Source: Kitasatospora sp. NBC_01246
GTDB taxonomy: Bacteria; Actinomycetota; Actinomycetes; Streptomycetales; Streptomycetaceae
Assembly: GCF_036226505.1 (NCBI RefSeq)
Contig: NZ_CP108484.1
Location: forward strand, 186,001-250,000
Length of the DNA: 64,000 bases
Direction: 5' to 3'
Positions 1 to 9,648 of the stretch are shown here, piece by piece. The translations under genes and the position numbers were made by a program. Every line of letters begins with the position of its first letter. The first letter of the stretch is position 1. The notes under the pieces are model-generated. The model saw only the letters and a list, made by a program, of their open reading frames with translations, ran no database searches and had not been told where the DNA came from.

Positions 1-187
1 CGGAGTCCTGGACCGACTTGGTGTTCGCGGTGCGCCAGCCGCTCTCCGCGCCCACCTGCGAGAAGCCCACGACGAGCTTGTGGCCGGAACCCTTGTCGGC
101 CGAGCCGCCGCCGGCGCCGGAACCGCACGCGGTGAGGACGGCGACCATCGCACCGGCGACCAGGGCCGCCGCAGCTCTCTTGGACAT
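1..187 (-). CDS. Sugar ABC transporter substrate-binding lipoprotein, YtfQ-like (5' end only)
   Basis: Only the first 62 codons are in the window; the gene runs off the left edge. The ATG is preceded by GAGAGGAAG at suitable spacing. The product begins with a lipoprotein signal peptide with lipobox LTAC and Cys at residue 21. A Gly/Ser linker follows, then the mature start VVGFSQVGAESGWRTANT. This matches the N-terminus of E. coli YtfQ (galactofuranose-binding protein) and related periplasmic binding proteins of CUT2 sugar importers. It should sit on the outer membrane face and deliver a monosaccharide to a permease encoded further left. A LacI-type operator lies 88 bp upstream, overlapping a -35/-10-like pair, so the gene is probably in the arabinose/xylan regulon of this island. 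The sugar cannot be told from this fragment; a furanose or arabinose is a guess from context. Confidence 0.85.
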   Translation of the reverse strand, partial: MSKRAAAALVAGAMVAVLTACGSGAGGGSADKGSGHKLVVGFSQVGAESGWRTANTKSVQDS

Positions 188-274
188 GGTGGGACTTCCT
201 CTCGGGATCATCGATCGCGCGGACGGCACCGGTCACGTGAACCCGAGGTGTCGGCACCGTTTCGCTCGAAACAG

Positions 275-298
275 ATTGTTAACGCTCACAATCGGCAG
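275..298 (-). promoter_or_regulatory. LacI-type operator overlapping the promoter of the YtfQ-like gene
   Basis: ATTGTTAACGCTCACAAT at 275-292 is an imperfect palindrome with 14 of 18 bases symmetric. Its core, TGTTAACGCTCACA (277-290), is identical to the site before the sigma-factor gene at 23698. On the minus strand TTGCCG is followed 17-18 bases later by TAACAAT, so the operator would cover the -10 region. Assignment to the LacI pair encoded nearby is inference from motif sharing. Confidence 0.7.
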
Positions 299-919
299 CG
301 GCAAGACCCTCGCGGCCCGTTACCCAATCTTGACCAGCGCCTTGGCTCCGCTCCGAGGGACCATCAACTCGACCGTACTGCAGGGAGTTGATTCGTCGCG
401 GGCGGCAGAGTCCGACGGGAGCACCGGATCGCACCCGGCCGACGGCGGACGCGGGTGCGGCCGGGAACGGCACCCGTCGGGCCGTGCTCCCGCGGGGAGT
501 GTGCGGGGGCCTCACCTGCCCGAAGTGCCGGTTGCCACCAGCCGTCGACGCGGGCGAACGGTCGGCTGGCACCCGCGGGTCGACGGGAGCGTCGACAGCG
601 ACCCCCGGGGACGCCCGCCCCGGTGCGCGCCGACCGTCGGCACCGAGGGGTGCCGGCCGGAGCGGAAGGGGCTGAAGTTCACTCGACCGTGGTGGAGCCC
701 GGCGCGGGCCACGCGCTCCCGCGACCCCGACCGGGGGTCGGTCCTGTCCGCACGGTCTCCATCCGGCCACGCCGAGGCGCCGTCCGCGCCGTCCGCACCG
801 TCCGCGGCGTCCGCACCGGCCTCGACCGCCGGACGGCACCCGACAGCGCGTGGGACCGGCGGGCCCCCGACGGCCCGGCACCGTCCGGACAAGCGCATCC
901 GGCAGCCGCAGGCCCCGAG
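293..919. other. Non-coding stretch between the lacI-1 stop and the YtfQ-like promoter
   Basis: No gene is supported here. Open frames exist on both strands, but they are compositional artefacts rich in Arg, Gly and Pro without ribosome sites or recognisable domains. A short imperfect array of CCGTCCGCA-like 9-mers lies at about 779-822. No clear terminator was found after lacI-1. Confidence 0.5.
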
Positions 920-1951
920 TCAGCCGCTGCGGGCGGGACCGGCGCTGCGGCGCAGGACCATCTCCGGGGAGATCTGGACGTGGTTGCGGACGTGAGCGAC
1001 GCCGGCCAGCTCCTCCAGGAGGAGTTCGAGGGCGCGTCGGCCGAGTTCGCCGAAGTCCTGGCGGACGGTGGTGAGCGGCGGGGTGAAGTAGGCGGCCTCG
1101 GGGATGTCGTCGAAGCCGATCACGCTGATGTCGCCCGGCATGGCGCGGGCCGCCTCGTGCAGGGCGCGGACCAGGCCGAGGGCCATGTGGTCGTTGGCAC
1201 AGAAGACGGCGGTGACCTCCGGGTCGTGCGCGATCCGACGGCCCGCGTCGTAGCCGGAGCGGGCGCTCCAGTCGCCGCTCTCGACCGGCGGCACCCGGGC
1301 GCCGCCGGCCTCCAGCGCCTCCCGCCAGCCGGTCTGGCGGTCGCGGGTCTCCATCCAGCCGGCCGGCCCCGCGAGGTGGTGCACCGTGCGGTGGCCGAGG
1401 TCGAGCAGGTGGCGGGTGGCGGCCTCGGCGCCGACCCGGTTGTCGAACGACACCATCGGCACCCGGGACTGGCTTCCGGAGCCGACCGCGACCACCGGCA
1501 CCGAGCTGGACAGCCGGGCGAGGACGCCGACGGCGGAGATCTGCGGGGCGATCACCACGATGCCTTCCACACCCTGGTCGCGCAGCCGGTCCACGGCCTC
1601 CTGAACGGAGCGGCTGTCCAGGGAGCGCAGGCTGGCGACGCTGACGAAGTAGTCGGCGGTGCGGGCGGCGCGCTCGATGCCGTCGAGCATAGAGGCGGGC
1701 CCGTACAGCGTGGAGTCGAAGCTGACCACGCCCAGCGTCTTCGAACGGCGGGTGACCAGGGCGCGGGCGGCCGAGTTCGGCCGGTAGTCGAGTTCGCGGA
1801 TCGCGGCGAGCACCCGCTCCCGGGTGCCGGGGCGTACGTGCGGGGCGCCGTTGAGCACCCGGGACACCGTCTGGTGGGAGACGCCGGCCAGCTTCGCGAC
1901 ATCCGCCATCACCGGCTGTCGCACCTCTGTGCCGACCGCTTCAGATCCCAC
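920..1951 (-). CDS. LacI-family transcriptional repressor 1
   Basis: 343-residue LacI/GalR repressor. An N-terminal helix-turn-helix covers residues about 14-60, with MADVAKLAGVSHQTVSRVLN as recognition region and a hinge helix ending NSAARALVTRRS. A periplasmic-binding-protein-like effector domain fills the rest (LGVVSFDSTLYG, FCANDHMALGLVRAL, GFDDIPEAAYF). The GTG start was chosen because AGGGGA lies seven bases upstream and the same GTG and leader are conserved in the paralogue at 13881-14912. The two proteins have equal length, identical DNA-reading helices and roughly 80% identity by eye, differing mainly in the effector domain. An operator copy 89 bp upstream suggests autoregulation. 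It probably represses sugar-utilisation genes of this island; the inducer is unknown. Confidence 0.9.
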   Translation of the reverse strand: MGSEAVGTEVRQPVMADVAKLAGVSHQTVSRVLNGAPHVRPGTRERVLAAIRELDYRPNSAARALVTRRSKTLGVVSFDSTLYGPASMLDGIERAARTADYFVSVASLRSLDSRSVQEAVDRLRDQGVEGIVVIAPQISAVGVLARLSSSVPVVAVGSGSQSRVPMVSFDNRVGAEAATRHLLDLGHRTVHHLAGPAGWMETRDRQTGWREALEAGGARVPPVESGDWSARSGYDAGRRIAHDPEVTAVFCANDHMALGLVRALHEAARAMPGDISVIGFDDIPEAAYFTPPLTTVRQDFGELGRRALELLLEELAGVAHVRNHVQISPEMVLRRSAGPARSG

Positions 1952-2039
1952 GCGCAGTCCCCTCCGGTGCCCCGGTCCGACCGTCCGCCACGAGCCGTGC
2001 GGCGGCGCCACTGTCTCATGCCTACACCGTGCAGTGTAA

Positions 2040-2053
2040 TGTTAGCGTTAACA
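2040..2053 (-). promoter_or_regulatory. LacI-type operator upstream of lacI-1
   Basis: TGTTAGCGTTAACA differs from the perfect palindrome at 25561 by one base. It lies 89 bp upstream of the lacI-1 GTG. A second inverted repeat, TACAC-N6-GTGTA (2023-2038), lies next to it and could be part of the same control region. Confidence 0.6.
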
Positions 2054-2481
2054 GACGACGGAGGGCAGACGCCGGCCACCTCGCGCCACCCGAGGCGGGG
2101 GCCTGCGCCGGGAGCGCGACCGCGAGCGGGGCAGTCGAGGGCCGAAGGGCGCGGGGGCGCCGCCGCTGGCGACGCGATTCCCCTCGGCGGCGGTGACCGG
2201 TGATGCTGCTCCCGCAGCAGGAGTGGCTGCCGAGGGGGACCGACGGCGCGCCGGTACCGGACCCACGGGCTGTTCCACCGCCGGCCCTCCACCCGTTCGG
2301 GGCCGACGGGCGTGAGGCCGACGCCGGCGCGCTCCGGGTCCGCTCCCCGCCCACCCACGCCCCGCACGGACGAGCCGGCGACCTCGGCAGCCCACCGACC
2401 GCCCCGGGAGCGTCGCCGGTCGGCACGGCCGGGGTCAGCTCGCCCGCCCCGCAGGATCAACGGCCTTTCGCTGCCGGTCTC
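2054..2481. other. Intergenic region between lacI-1 and the GH9 cellulase
   Basis: No gene is supported. The open frames on both strands have atypical Pro/Arg/Gly-rich translations and no ribosome sites. The control elements of lacI-1 lie at the left end and those of the cellulase gene at the right. Confidence 0.45.
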
Positions 2482-2532
2482 TTGACGCGGCCATTGCGAA
2501 GCTGGCTTGATTGGCGAGTGGGAGCGCTCCCA
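2482..2532 (+). promoter_or_regulatory. Promoter and CebR-type operator of the GH9 cellulase
   Basis: TGGGAGCGCTCCCA (2519-2532) is the perfect 14-bp palindrome known as the CebR/CelR operator of Streptomyces and Thermobifida cellulase and cellobiose genes. A -35-like TTGACG (2482-2487) is followed 18 bases later by CTTGAT. The operator would then lie at about the transcription start, where bound CebR blocks initiation until cello-oligosaccharide releases it. No cebR gene is present in the window. Confidence 0.85.
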
Positions 2533-2582
2533 TCATTGCTGCCCACCCCCTGCACCCTCCCCACCCGAGGAAGGCCCCACCC

Positions 2583-5081
2583 GTGCCTCCTGTCACCCCC
2601 GCCCGAGGCGTGTCGCGGCGCGCGGCCGCCGTACTCACCGGCCTCGCCCTGGCCGCCGGCGCCCTGACCGCCACCGGGCTCACCGCGCCCTCCGCCCACG
2701 CCACCGCGTCCCCCGGGGCCGGCCCTGCGGCCGCGGTGGCCGACTCCCCCGTCCGGGTCAACCAACTCGGCTACCTGCCCGACGGCCCCAAGCGGGCCAC
2801 CGTCGTCAGCTCCGCCACCGCCCCCCTGGCCTGGCAGCTGCGCGCCGCCACCGGTGCGCAGGTCGCCTCCGGCACCACCACGGTGCTCGGCGCCGACCAG
2901 GCCTCCGGCCAGTCGACCCACCTGGTCGACTTCGGCGGCTACCCCGGTACCGGCACCGGCTACACCCTGGTGGTCGGCGGTCAGGCCAGCCACCCGTTCG
3001 ACATCTCGGCCTCGCTCTACGACGGCCTGCGCGCCGACAGCATGTCGTTCTTCTACCAACAGCGCAGCGGCATCGCGATCGACGCGGCGCTGGCCGGCAG
3101 CGCGTACGCCCGCCCCGCCGGGCACCTGGGCGTGGCCCCGAACAAGGGGGACACGAGCGTGCCCTGCCAGACCGGCGTGTGCGACTACCGCCTGGACGTG
3201 CGCGGCGGCTGGTACGACGCCGGCGACCAGGGCAAGTACGTGGTCAACGGCGGCATCGCGACCTGGGAGCTCGTCAACTCCTTCGAGCGGGCCCGCCGGT
3301 CGAACGGCGACGCGGCACTCGGGGACTCCACGCTGCGCCTGCCCGAGCGCGGCAACGGGGTGCCGGACGTGCTCGACGAGGCCCGCTGGGAGCTGGAGTT
3401 CCTGCTGCGGATGCAGGTCCCCGCGGACCGGCCGATGGCCGGGATGGCCTTCCACAAGATGCACGACGCGCAGTGGACCGGCCTGCCGACCCGGCCCGAC
3501 CTCGACGACCAGGAGCGCGAGCTGCACAGGCCGTCGACCGCCGCGACGCTCAACCTGGCGGCCACCGCCGCCCAGTGCGCCCGGGTGTACGCGCCGTACG
3601 ACGGCGCCTTCGCCGCCCGCTGCCTGGACGCGGCCCGCCGCGCCTGGGCGGCTGCCGGGGCCAACCCGAACGTGCTCGCCCCGGCGACCGACAACACGGG
3701 GGGCGGCGCGTACGAGGACGCGGACGTCTCCGACGAGTTCTACTGGGCGGCGGCCGAACTCCTCGCCACCACCGGCGAGTCGCAGTACCGGGACGCGGTC
3801 ACCTCCTCCCCGCACCACACCGGGCCGGTGGACGGCTTCTGGTGGGGCGGCACCGCCACGCTCGGCCGGATCACCCTGGCGACCGTCCCCGGCGTGGCCC
3901 TGCCCGCCGACGACGTCAACCGGTTGCGCTCCCTGCTGACCGCCGCCGCCGACACCCACCTGTCCACCATGGCCGGCCAGGGCTACGCGGTGCCGATCCC
4001 CGCCGACGCCTACGTCTGGGGCTCCAACAGCTCGGTCGCCAACGACGCGATGGTGATGGCCGTCGCGTACGAGCTGACCGGCCGGCAGGGCTACCGCGCC
4101 GGGGCGCTGGAGACGCTGGACTACCTGCTGGGCCGCAACGCCCTGGACCACTCCTACGTGTCCGGCTACGGCGAGCGCGCCTCCGAGAACCAGCACCACC
4201 GGTTCTGGGCGCACCAGAACGACGCGACGCTGCCGCACCCGCCGGCCGGCTCCTTCGCGGGCGGCCCGGACGCCGGGCTGGAGGACCCGATCGCCAAGTC
4301 CCGGCTGGCGGGCTGCGCGCCGGCGGCGTGCTACGTCGACGACATCGGCTCGTACTCCACCAACGAGGTGGCGATCAACTGGAACGCGTCGCTGGCGTGG
4401 CTGGCGGCCTTCGCCGCCGAGCGGCGCAGCACCCCTACGGCGCCCGCGGTGCAGGTGGTCCCGGCCGCGGTGACCGTTCCGGAGGGCGGCTCGGCGACGG
4501 TGGGCGTGCGGCTGTCGGCGGCGCCCGCGCAGACCGTCAGGCTGACGGTCTCCCGCTCCTCCGGTGACCAGGACCTGGCGGTGGCGTCCGGCGCCACGCT
4601 GGTCTTCACCCCGGCCGACTGGGCGACGGCCCAGCAGGTCTCGCTGACGGCGGCGCAGGACGCGGACGCGCTGGCGGGCGGCGCGGTCTTCCGGGTCGGT
4701 GGCACGGGGGTGACCGCGGCGACCTTCACGGCGACCGAGGCGGACGACGACACGGCCCCGCCTACGGCGTCCTGCTCGGTGGCGTACAGGGTGGACAGTT
4801 CCTGGGGCAACGGCTTCACCGCGACGGTCACCGTCCGGAACACCGGCACGTCGACGATCTCCGGCTGGACACTGGGGTGGGACTTCACGGGTGACCAGAG
4901 GATCACCACCGCGTGGAACGCCACCGTCAGCCAGTCGGGCGGCTCGGTGACCGCCCGGGACGCCGGCTGGAACGGCACCCTGGCACCCGGCGCCACCGCG
5001 GGTCTCGGCTTCCAGGCCGGCTACTCGGGCAGCAACGCCGCTCCGACCGGCTTCACCCTGAACGGCGCGGCCTGCGCCTGA
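2583..5081 (+). CDS. Secreted GH9 endoglucanase with Ig-like, Calx-beta-like and CBM2 domains
   Basis: 832-residue extracellular cellulase (endo-beta-1,4-glucanase). The GTG start follows GAGGAAG; longer frames would run over the CebR operator. A signal peptide ends near SAHATA. Next come a cellulase N-terminal Ig-like domain ([16 protein letters not shown]) and the GH9 (alpha/alpha)6 catalytic domain. The latter shows [17 protein letters not shown] (catalytic base DAGD), the His signature [17 protein letters not shown] and the acid Glu in [13 protein letters not shown]. After about residue 620 there is a Calx-beta-like module ([17 protein letters not shown] to ATEADDD). A C-terminal family 2 cellulose-binding module starts at [15 protein letters not shown] and ends NGAACA. 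It is the only gene in the window with a CebR box, so its control is separate from the LacI regulon. It is convergent with the GH6 gene across a shared terminator. Confidence 0.95.
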   Translation: MPPVTPARGVSRRAAAVLTGLALAAGALTATGLTAPSAHATASPGAGPAAAVADSPVRVNQLGYLPDGPKRATVVSSATAPLAWQLRAATGAQVASGTTTVLGADQASGQSTHLVDFGGYPGTGTGYTLVVGGQASHPFDISASLYDGLRADSMSFFYQQRSGIAIDAALAGSAYARPAGHLGVAPNKGDTSVPCQTGVCDYRLDVRGGWYDAGDQGKYVVNGGIATWELVNSFERARRSNGDAALGDSTLRLPERGNGVPDVLDEARWELEFLLRMQVPADRPMAGMAFHKMHDAQWTGLPTRPDLDDQERELHRPSTAATLNLAATAAQCARVYAPYDGAFAARCLDAARRAWAAAGANPNVLAPATDNTGGGAYEDADVSDEFYWAAAELLATTGESQYRDAVTSSPHHTGPVDGFWWGGTATLGRITLATVPGVALPADDVNRLRSLLTAAADTHLSTMAGQGYAVPIPADAYVWGSNSSVANDAMVMAVAYELTGRQGYRAGALETLDYLLGRNALDHSYVSGYGERASENQHHRFWAHQNDATLPHPPAGSFAGGPDAGLEDPIAKSRLAGCAPAACYVDDIGSYSTNEVAINWNASLAWLAAFAAERRSTPTAPAVQVVPAAVTVPEGGSATVGVRLSAAPAQTVRLTVSRSSGDQDLAVASGATLVFTPADWATAQQVSLTAAQDADALAGGAVFRVGGTGVTAATFTATEADDDTAPPTASCSVAYRVDSSWGNGFTATVTVRNTGTSTISGWTLGWDFTGDQRITTAWNATVSQSGGSVTARDAGWNGTLAPGATAGLGFQAGYSGSNAAPTGFTLNGAACA

Positions 5082-5120
5082 CCCCGCTGCGCCACGGCCG
5101 GTCGCCGCCGGCCCCGAGGT

Positions 5121-5161
5121 GGCGGACGCTTCGCACCCGCACGGGTCTCGAAGCGTCCGCC
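5121..5161. terminator. Bidirectional terminator hairpin between GH9 and GH6 genes
   Basis: A perfect 13-bp stem (GGCGGACGCTTCG at 5121-5133 pairing with 5149-5161) encloses a loop that itself holds ACCCG/CGGGT. It lies between two convergent genes, so it can end transcription from both sides. Confidence 0.8.
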
Positions 5162-5349
5162 GCCTCGCGCCGTCCCGGCGACCGCGCGGCCGGAAGGCCT
5201 CGACGCCCACGTCCTGCCGGCCGGGCCCGCCCGCCGCGCCCGGGTCCGGGCAGCCGTGCGCGCCGGCACCGGAGCCGGGGAGCGGTTCCGGTGCCGGGGA
5301 GCGCTTCGGCTCGAGAGCGGCCGCGGGACCGCCCCGCACCGGTCCGCGG

Positions 5350-6324
5350 TCAGTAGCCGTAGATCATCTTGTAGGCGACCTCGGGCAGGAACTGTCCGGC
5401 GGTCGATCCCGTGCCGACACCGCAGTTGCCGTCCGACTCGCCGGGCACCTTGATCCACAGGAGCATCTCGGCGCCGCCGCCCCACCCGGTGGGGGTCCCG
5501 ATCCGGCGTCCCGCCGGGTTGCACCACGCGCCGTCGGACCCGTTGCCGTTGCGGCTGGTGTCGACGACGAACGGCTTGGTGAAACCCTTCGTCGACTTCA
5601 GCGCCGCGTTGACCGCGTTGCCGTACGCCACGTTCTGGGCGGTGGTGAGGTAGTTCGAGACGTTCAGGGAGAAGCCGTGGGCTCCGGCCACCCCGGCCGC
5701 GGCCAGGTGTCGGGCCATGGTCTCGGCACTCAGCCAGGCGGGGTTGCCGGCGTCCAGGTAGAGGCGGGTGTTCGGCGCCTTGGCGTTGAACTGCGCGACG
5801 GCGCCGCTCAGCAGCACGTTGCGCTCGGAGATCTGGGCCTGGCTCATGCAGCTCTCGTCGCCGAGCGAGTCGGGTTCGAGGACGACCACCGCCGGCCGGG
5901 TGCCGATGCCGGCGGCGAAGGCGGCGATCCACGTCCGGTACTCGGCGGCGCTGCCCGCCCCGCCGCCGGACTGGCCCGCGCAGATGTCCCGGTCGGGGAT
6001 GTCGTAGGCGACGAGGACGGGCAGTTTGCCGGCGGCGGCGGCCGCGCCGGTGTAGGCACCGGTGGCCGTTCCGACGGCGCCGCTCCAGTTGCCGAACCAG
6101 CGGGCCGACGGCACGTTGGCGATCGACGCCTGGATCGCGGCGGCGCGGCCGTCGCCCCGGTTGGCGTTGACCCAGCGCTGTGCGCTGGAGTCGGGGTCGG
6201 CGTAGAAGCCGCTGGTCGTGAGGGCGGGTCCGGCCGCGTGGGCGCTGCCGGGGTCGAGCGCGAGAAGGACGGTGGTCAGCGCGGGTGCCATGAGCAGGGA
6301 CAGCCTGCGGCTCGATCGGCGCAC
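5350..6324 (-). CDS. Secreted GH6 endoglucanase
   Basis: 324-residue extracellular cellulase consisting of a signal peptide (cleavage near SAHAAG) and a single GH6 catalytic domain; no cellulose-binding module is attached. GH6 signatures are visible: VLVAYDIPDRDICAG (with Ile where most members have the signature Cys, RDC), VVLEPDSLGDESC carrying the general-acid Asp, and LWIKVPGESDG near the C-terminus. The GTG start follows GGGGGAA. It is an inverting enzyme cutting beta-1,4-glucan, most likely an endoglucanase because of its small size. The start lies only 13 bp downstream of the stop of the broken GH3 gene, so it may depend on read-through from there; no CebR box or LacI operator was seen directly before it. 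Confidence 0.93.
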   Translation of the reverse strand: MRRSSRRLSLLMAPALTTVLLALDPGSAHAAGPALTTSGFYADPDSSAQRWVNANRGDGRAAAIQASIANVPSARWFGNWSGAVGTATGAYTGAAAAAGKLPVLVAYDIPDRDICAGQSGGGAGSAAEYRTWIAAFAAGIGTRPAVVVLEPDSLGDESCMSQAQISERNVLLSGAVAQFNAKAPNTRLYLDAGNPAWLSAETMARHLAAAGVAGAHGFSLNVSNYLTTAQNVAYGNAVNAALKSTKGFTKPFVVDTSRNGNGSDGAWCNPAGRRIGTPTGWGGGAEMLLWIKVPGESDGNCGVGTGSTAGQFLPEVAYKMIYGY

Positions 6325-6337
6325 GGTGGTTCCCCCG

Positions 6338-8231
6338 CTACGGGGTGGGGGTGGGTGGAAGGTCCTGGACGGTGACGGTCGGGTGGAGCCGGCGGGTGTG
6401 GTCGAGCGGGCGGACCGAGCCGGTCAGGCGCAGCGGCACGGTGAGGCGGGCGTCGGTGCTGGAGGCGGCGATCCGCAGTTCCAGCGCGCCGGGTTCGACG
6501 ATCCGGTGGCCGTCGCGGCCGGTGAAGGAGGCCAGGTCGGCGGGGAGCGCCAGCACCACCCGGCAGCCGGCTCCCGCGTCGAGCGGGATCCGCCGGTAGC
6601 CGACCAACCGCTGCACGGGCTGCACCACCGAGGCCACCGGGTCGTGCAGGTAGAGCTGCACCACCTCGGTGCCCGCCCGGGCGCCGGCGTTGTGCAGCTC
6701 GAAGGCGAGCCGGAACTCGCCGTCGGTACCGGCCTCGGCCACCTCCACGGTGAGGCCGGCCCAGGTGAACTCGGTGTAGCCGAGACCGTGTCCGAAGCCG
6801 TAGGCGGGTGTCGGGTCGGTGCTGGAGACGTCGCCGGCCTGGGCCAGCCGGGCGGCCAGGTAGGTGGAGGGCTGGACGCCGGGGTGCGCGGGCACGGAGA
6901 CCGGTAGCCGTCCGGTCGGCTCGACCCGCCCGCTGAGCACGCCCGCGAGGGCCCGGGTGCCCTCCTCGCCGGGGAAGAAGCACTGCACGACGGCCGCCGC
7001 CTCGGTGACCGCGCGCCCGAGCGCGTACGGCCGCCCGGCCAGCAGGGTGACCACCACCGGCGTGCCGGCGTCCAGTACTTCCTCCAGCAGCTTCCGCTGG
7101 CTGCCGGGCAGTTCGAGCGAGGCGGCGTCGCAGCCCTCGCCGCTGGTGCCGCGGCCGAAGAGCCCGGCCCGGTCCCCGAGGGCGAGCACCACCACGTCGG
7201 CCCGCCGGGCGGCCCGGACCGCCTCGGCGATGCCGCCGGTGTCCTCGCCGTCCACCGTCACCCCGCGCACCGTACGCAACTGGCTGCCGGCGAACTCCGC
7301 CTCCAACGCCTGCCGCAGGGTGGGGAGTTCGATGCCGGCCGGGGTCCGCGGGTGCTGCGCGCCGACGTGCACGGGGAAGGAGTAGCAGCCGAGCACGGCG
7401 GTGGGTTCGTCGGCGTTCGGCCCGATCAGCGCGATCCGGGCGGGGCCGCGCAGGGGCAGCAGGCCGTCGTTGCGCAGCAGTACCACGGCCTGCTCGGCGA
7501 GTTCGGCGGCGAGTGCGCGGTTGGCGGGCCGGTCGAGGTCGACCAGGCCGCGCAACGCCTCGGGATCGCCCGGGTCGGTGCCGGCGAGGGCGGCGGGCAC
7601 CGGGTCCCAGTCGGCGTCCAGGAGGCCGAGCTGGGCCTTCTGCACCAGGACGCGGCGCAGCGCCCGGTCGATCAGCGCCTCCGGTACGGCTCCGGCCCCG
7701 ACCGCGTCCAGCAGGGGCTGTCCGAAGGTCTGCACGGTCGGCAGTTCGACGTCCACTCCGCTGGCCAGGGCCAGTGCGGCGGCGTCGGACCAGTACTCGG
7801 CGACGCCGTGCAGCGTCTTGAGGAAGGCGATGCCGAAGTAGTCGGCGACGAGCGTGCCGGTGAAGCCCCAGGTGTCCCGGAGCAGTCCCGTGAGCAGGGC
7901 CTCGTCGGCGGCGGAGGGCAGGCCGTCGGTGTCCGTGTAGGCGTGCATGACCGAACGGGGACGGCCTTCGCGGACGGCCATCTCGAAGGGCGCCAGGATG
8001 ACGTCGGCGCGCTCGCGGGGGCCCATCGAGACGGGGGCGAGGTTGCGTCCGGCACGGGAGGCGGAGTACCCGGCGCCGTCCACCGCCATCGCCTCGTACA
8101 GCTCGGGGCCGATGTCGCGCATCGCGCCGGTCAGCACCAGGGTGCAGACCGGCAGGCAGAAGGCGGCGGTCGGCAGGACGACACCGATCAGCCGGTCGTA
8201 CAGGCCGGTCTTGCTGATCACGTACTGGACG
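6338..8231 (-). pseudogene. Deletion fusion of an ABC sugar permease fragment to a GH3 beta-xylosidase/beta-glucosidase lacking its N-terminal half
   Basis: In one open frame, about 50 residues of a CUT1 sugar-permease (ISKTGLYDRLIGVVLPTAAF through the EAA motif ELYEAMAVDGAG) run directly into GYSASRAGRNLAPVSMGPRE. The latter is an internal segment of GH3 enzymes. The remaining GH3 part keeps the nucleophile region LVADYFGI, the alpha/beta sandwich domain (AVVLLRNDGLLPLRG) and the C-terminal Fn3-like domain (GTEVVQLYLHDP). The first half of the catalytic barrel, with its Lys-His substrate-binding motif, is missing. The 5' half of the permease is also missing, and the upstream codons (above about 8228) look like junk. 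Streptomyces bxlE-bxlF-bxlG-bxlA operons place a permease just before a GH3 beta-xylosidase, so this looks like the scar of deletions in such an operon. The protein is very unlikely to be active. Confidence 0.85.
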
Positions 8232-8430
8232 CAGCTCGGCAACGCCCTGCCCGCTGCCCTGACGTCCCGCCAGGGGCTCGCCGCCCGTTCACCCGAACGG
8301 ACACCCCGTGAACCGCTCACCCGGCCCTGCTCCGGCGTCGTCGGGCGCGGGCAGATGCCGGAGCGCTTCGAGCACGCGAACCACGAGGCCGGATCAACGG
8401 CCTGACCAGCGCGGGGTGGGACGCCGACAG

Positions 8431-8464
8431 GGGGGCGGCGAGCCCCGTCCGGCCCGCCGCCCCC
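8431..8464 (-). terminator. Terminator-like hairpin after galM
   Basis: A 10-bp perfect G/C stem (GGGGGCGGCG at 8431-8440 with CGCCGCCCCC at 8455-8464) lies 22 bp downstream of the galM stop codon on the minus strand. There is no U-tract, as is usual in actinomycetes. Confidence 0.55.
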
Positions 8465-8485
8465 GTTCACCGCTCCGCGGCTTCG

Positions 8486-9574
8486 CTACGCCACGGAGAA
8501 GCGGTACACCGTCGTCGAGCGGAACTCCTCTCCCGGGCGCAGGGCGGTGGAGGGGTACTCGGGACGGTTGGGCGAGTCCGGGAAGTGCTGCGTCTCCAGT
8601 GCGATGCCCGCGTACGCCCGGTACGGACGGCCGGAGCGGCCGGTCAGCGACCCGTCGAAGTGGTTGCCGGTGTAGACCTGGAGGCCCGGCTCCGTCGTCA
8701 GGCATTCGACCTGCCGGCCGCTGGCCGGGTGGCTCAGCACCGCGACCCGGCGCAAGCCCGTCCCGTCGAGCACCCAGGTGTGGTCGAAGCCCGTACCGGC
8801 CGCGCGGACCTGGGGGTCCTCGACCGCGACGCGCTCGCCGATCACCGCCGCCTCGCGCAGGTCGAAGGGCGTGCCGGCGACGGACTCGACCGGGCCGAGC
8901 GGGATCAGACCCTCGTCCACTGGCAGGTAGCCGGCGGCGTCCACCCGGAGCAGGTGGTCGAGCACCGTCCCGCTGCCCTCGCCCGCCAGGTTGAAGTACG
9001 CGTGGTTGGTGAGGTTGACGACGGTCGGGGCGTCCGCGCGCGCCCGGTAGCCGATCCGGAGCTGCCCGGCCGGGTCGAGCAGGTACGTCACCTCCGCGCG
9101 GAGCTCCCCCGGGAACCCCTGGTCGCCGTCCGGGCTCCGCAGGCGCAGGCGTACCCCGGCCCGCCGGCCCTCCCGGACCGGCACGCCGTCCCAAAGCCGG
9201 GTGGCGAACCCGTCCGGACCGCCGTGCAGGGTGTGGCCGCCCGGCTGGGCCCGCAGCCGGTGGGTCGTACCGTCCACCGGCACCGTGCCGCCCGCGATCC
9301 GGTTGGCGTAGCGGCCGACCGTCGCCCCGAGGTAGGCCGCTTCACCGAGCAGGTCCCCGACGCCGTCGCACCCGAGGACGACGTTCGCCCGCCGCCCGTC
9401 CCGGTCCGGCACGTCCAGGGCCTGGAGGCGGGCGCCGAGGCTGAGCACCTCCGCGGTGGCCCCCGCCGGGGACCCGATGGTCCAGCGGATGACGCGTCGC
9501 CCGTCCGGCAGGATCGCGGCGACCTCCTGGGACACCGTCAACTCGCTGCGGGAGACGAGTGCTTCTCTCGGCAC
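8486..9574 (-). CDS. galM: Aldose 1-epimerase (mutarotase)
   Basis: 362-residue cytoplasmic mutarotase that interconverts alpha and beta anomers of aldoses such as galactose, glucose or arabinose. Family landmarks are GRYANRI, GGHTLHGGPDGFATRLWD, the catalytic-acid His in NLTNHAYFNL, TGFDHTWVLDG, LQVYTGNHFDG and the catalytic-base Glu in ALETQHFPDSPN. The GTG start is preferred because GGAG lies seven bases upstream; an in-frame ATG six codons earlier (9592) has no clear ribosome site. It lies 118 bp after araA on the same strand. It probably serves the arabinose operon by supplying the right anomer to the isomerase. Confidence 0.93.
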   Translation of the reverse strand: MPREALVSRSELTVSQEVAAILPDGRRVIRWTIGSPAGATAEVLSLGARLQALDVPDRDGRRANVVLGCDGVGDLLGEAAYLGATVGRYANRIAGGTVPVDGTTHRLRAQPGGHTLHGGPDGFATRLWDGVPVREGRRAGVRLRLRSPDGDQGFPGELRAEVTYLLDPAGQLRIGYRARADAPTVVNLTNHAYFNLAGEGSGTVLDHLLRVDAAGYLPVDEGLIPLGPVESVAGTPFDLREAAVIGERVAVEDPQVRAAGTGFDHTWVLDGTGLRRVAVLSHPASGRQVECLTTEPGLQVYTGNHFDGSLTGRSGRPYRAYAGIALETQHFPDSPNRPEYPSTALRPGEEFRSTTVYRFSVA

Positions 9575-9648
9575 GGGATTGCTCCGTTCCATGCGGCTGG
9601 GTGGGTGGCGGCCGGACGCCGGACGCACCGGACCGGCGTTCGGCGGCT

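Noticed and set aside
279..881. Possible gene between lacI-1 and the YtfQ-like gene
   Set aside because: No ribosome site, Arg/Pro/Gly-dominated translation, and its start overlaps the operator at 275-292.
2457..5339. A 960-codon open frame antisense to the GH9 gene
   Set aside because: It is a shadow frame caused by high G+C content. The translation is Gly/Arg/Val-rich without domains, and it lies opposite an unmistakable GH9 enzyme.
6338..8470. Reading the whole 710-codon frame as a functional GH3 enzyme
   Set aside because: The first half of the GH3 barrel is absent and replaced by permease and junk sequence.
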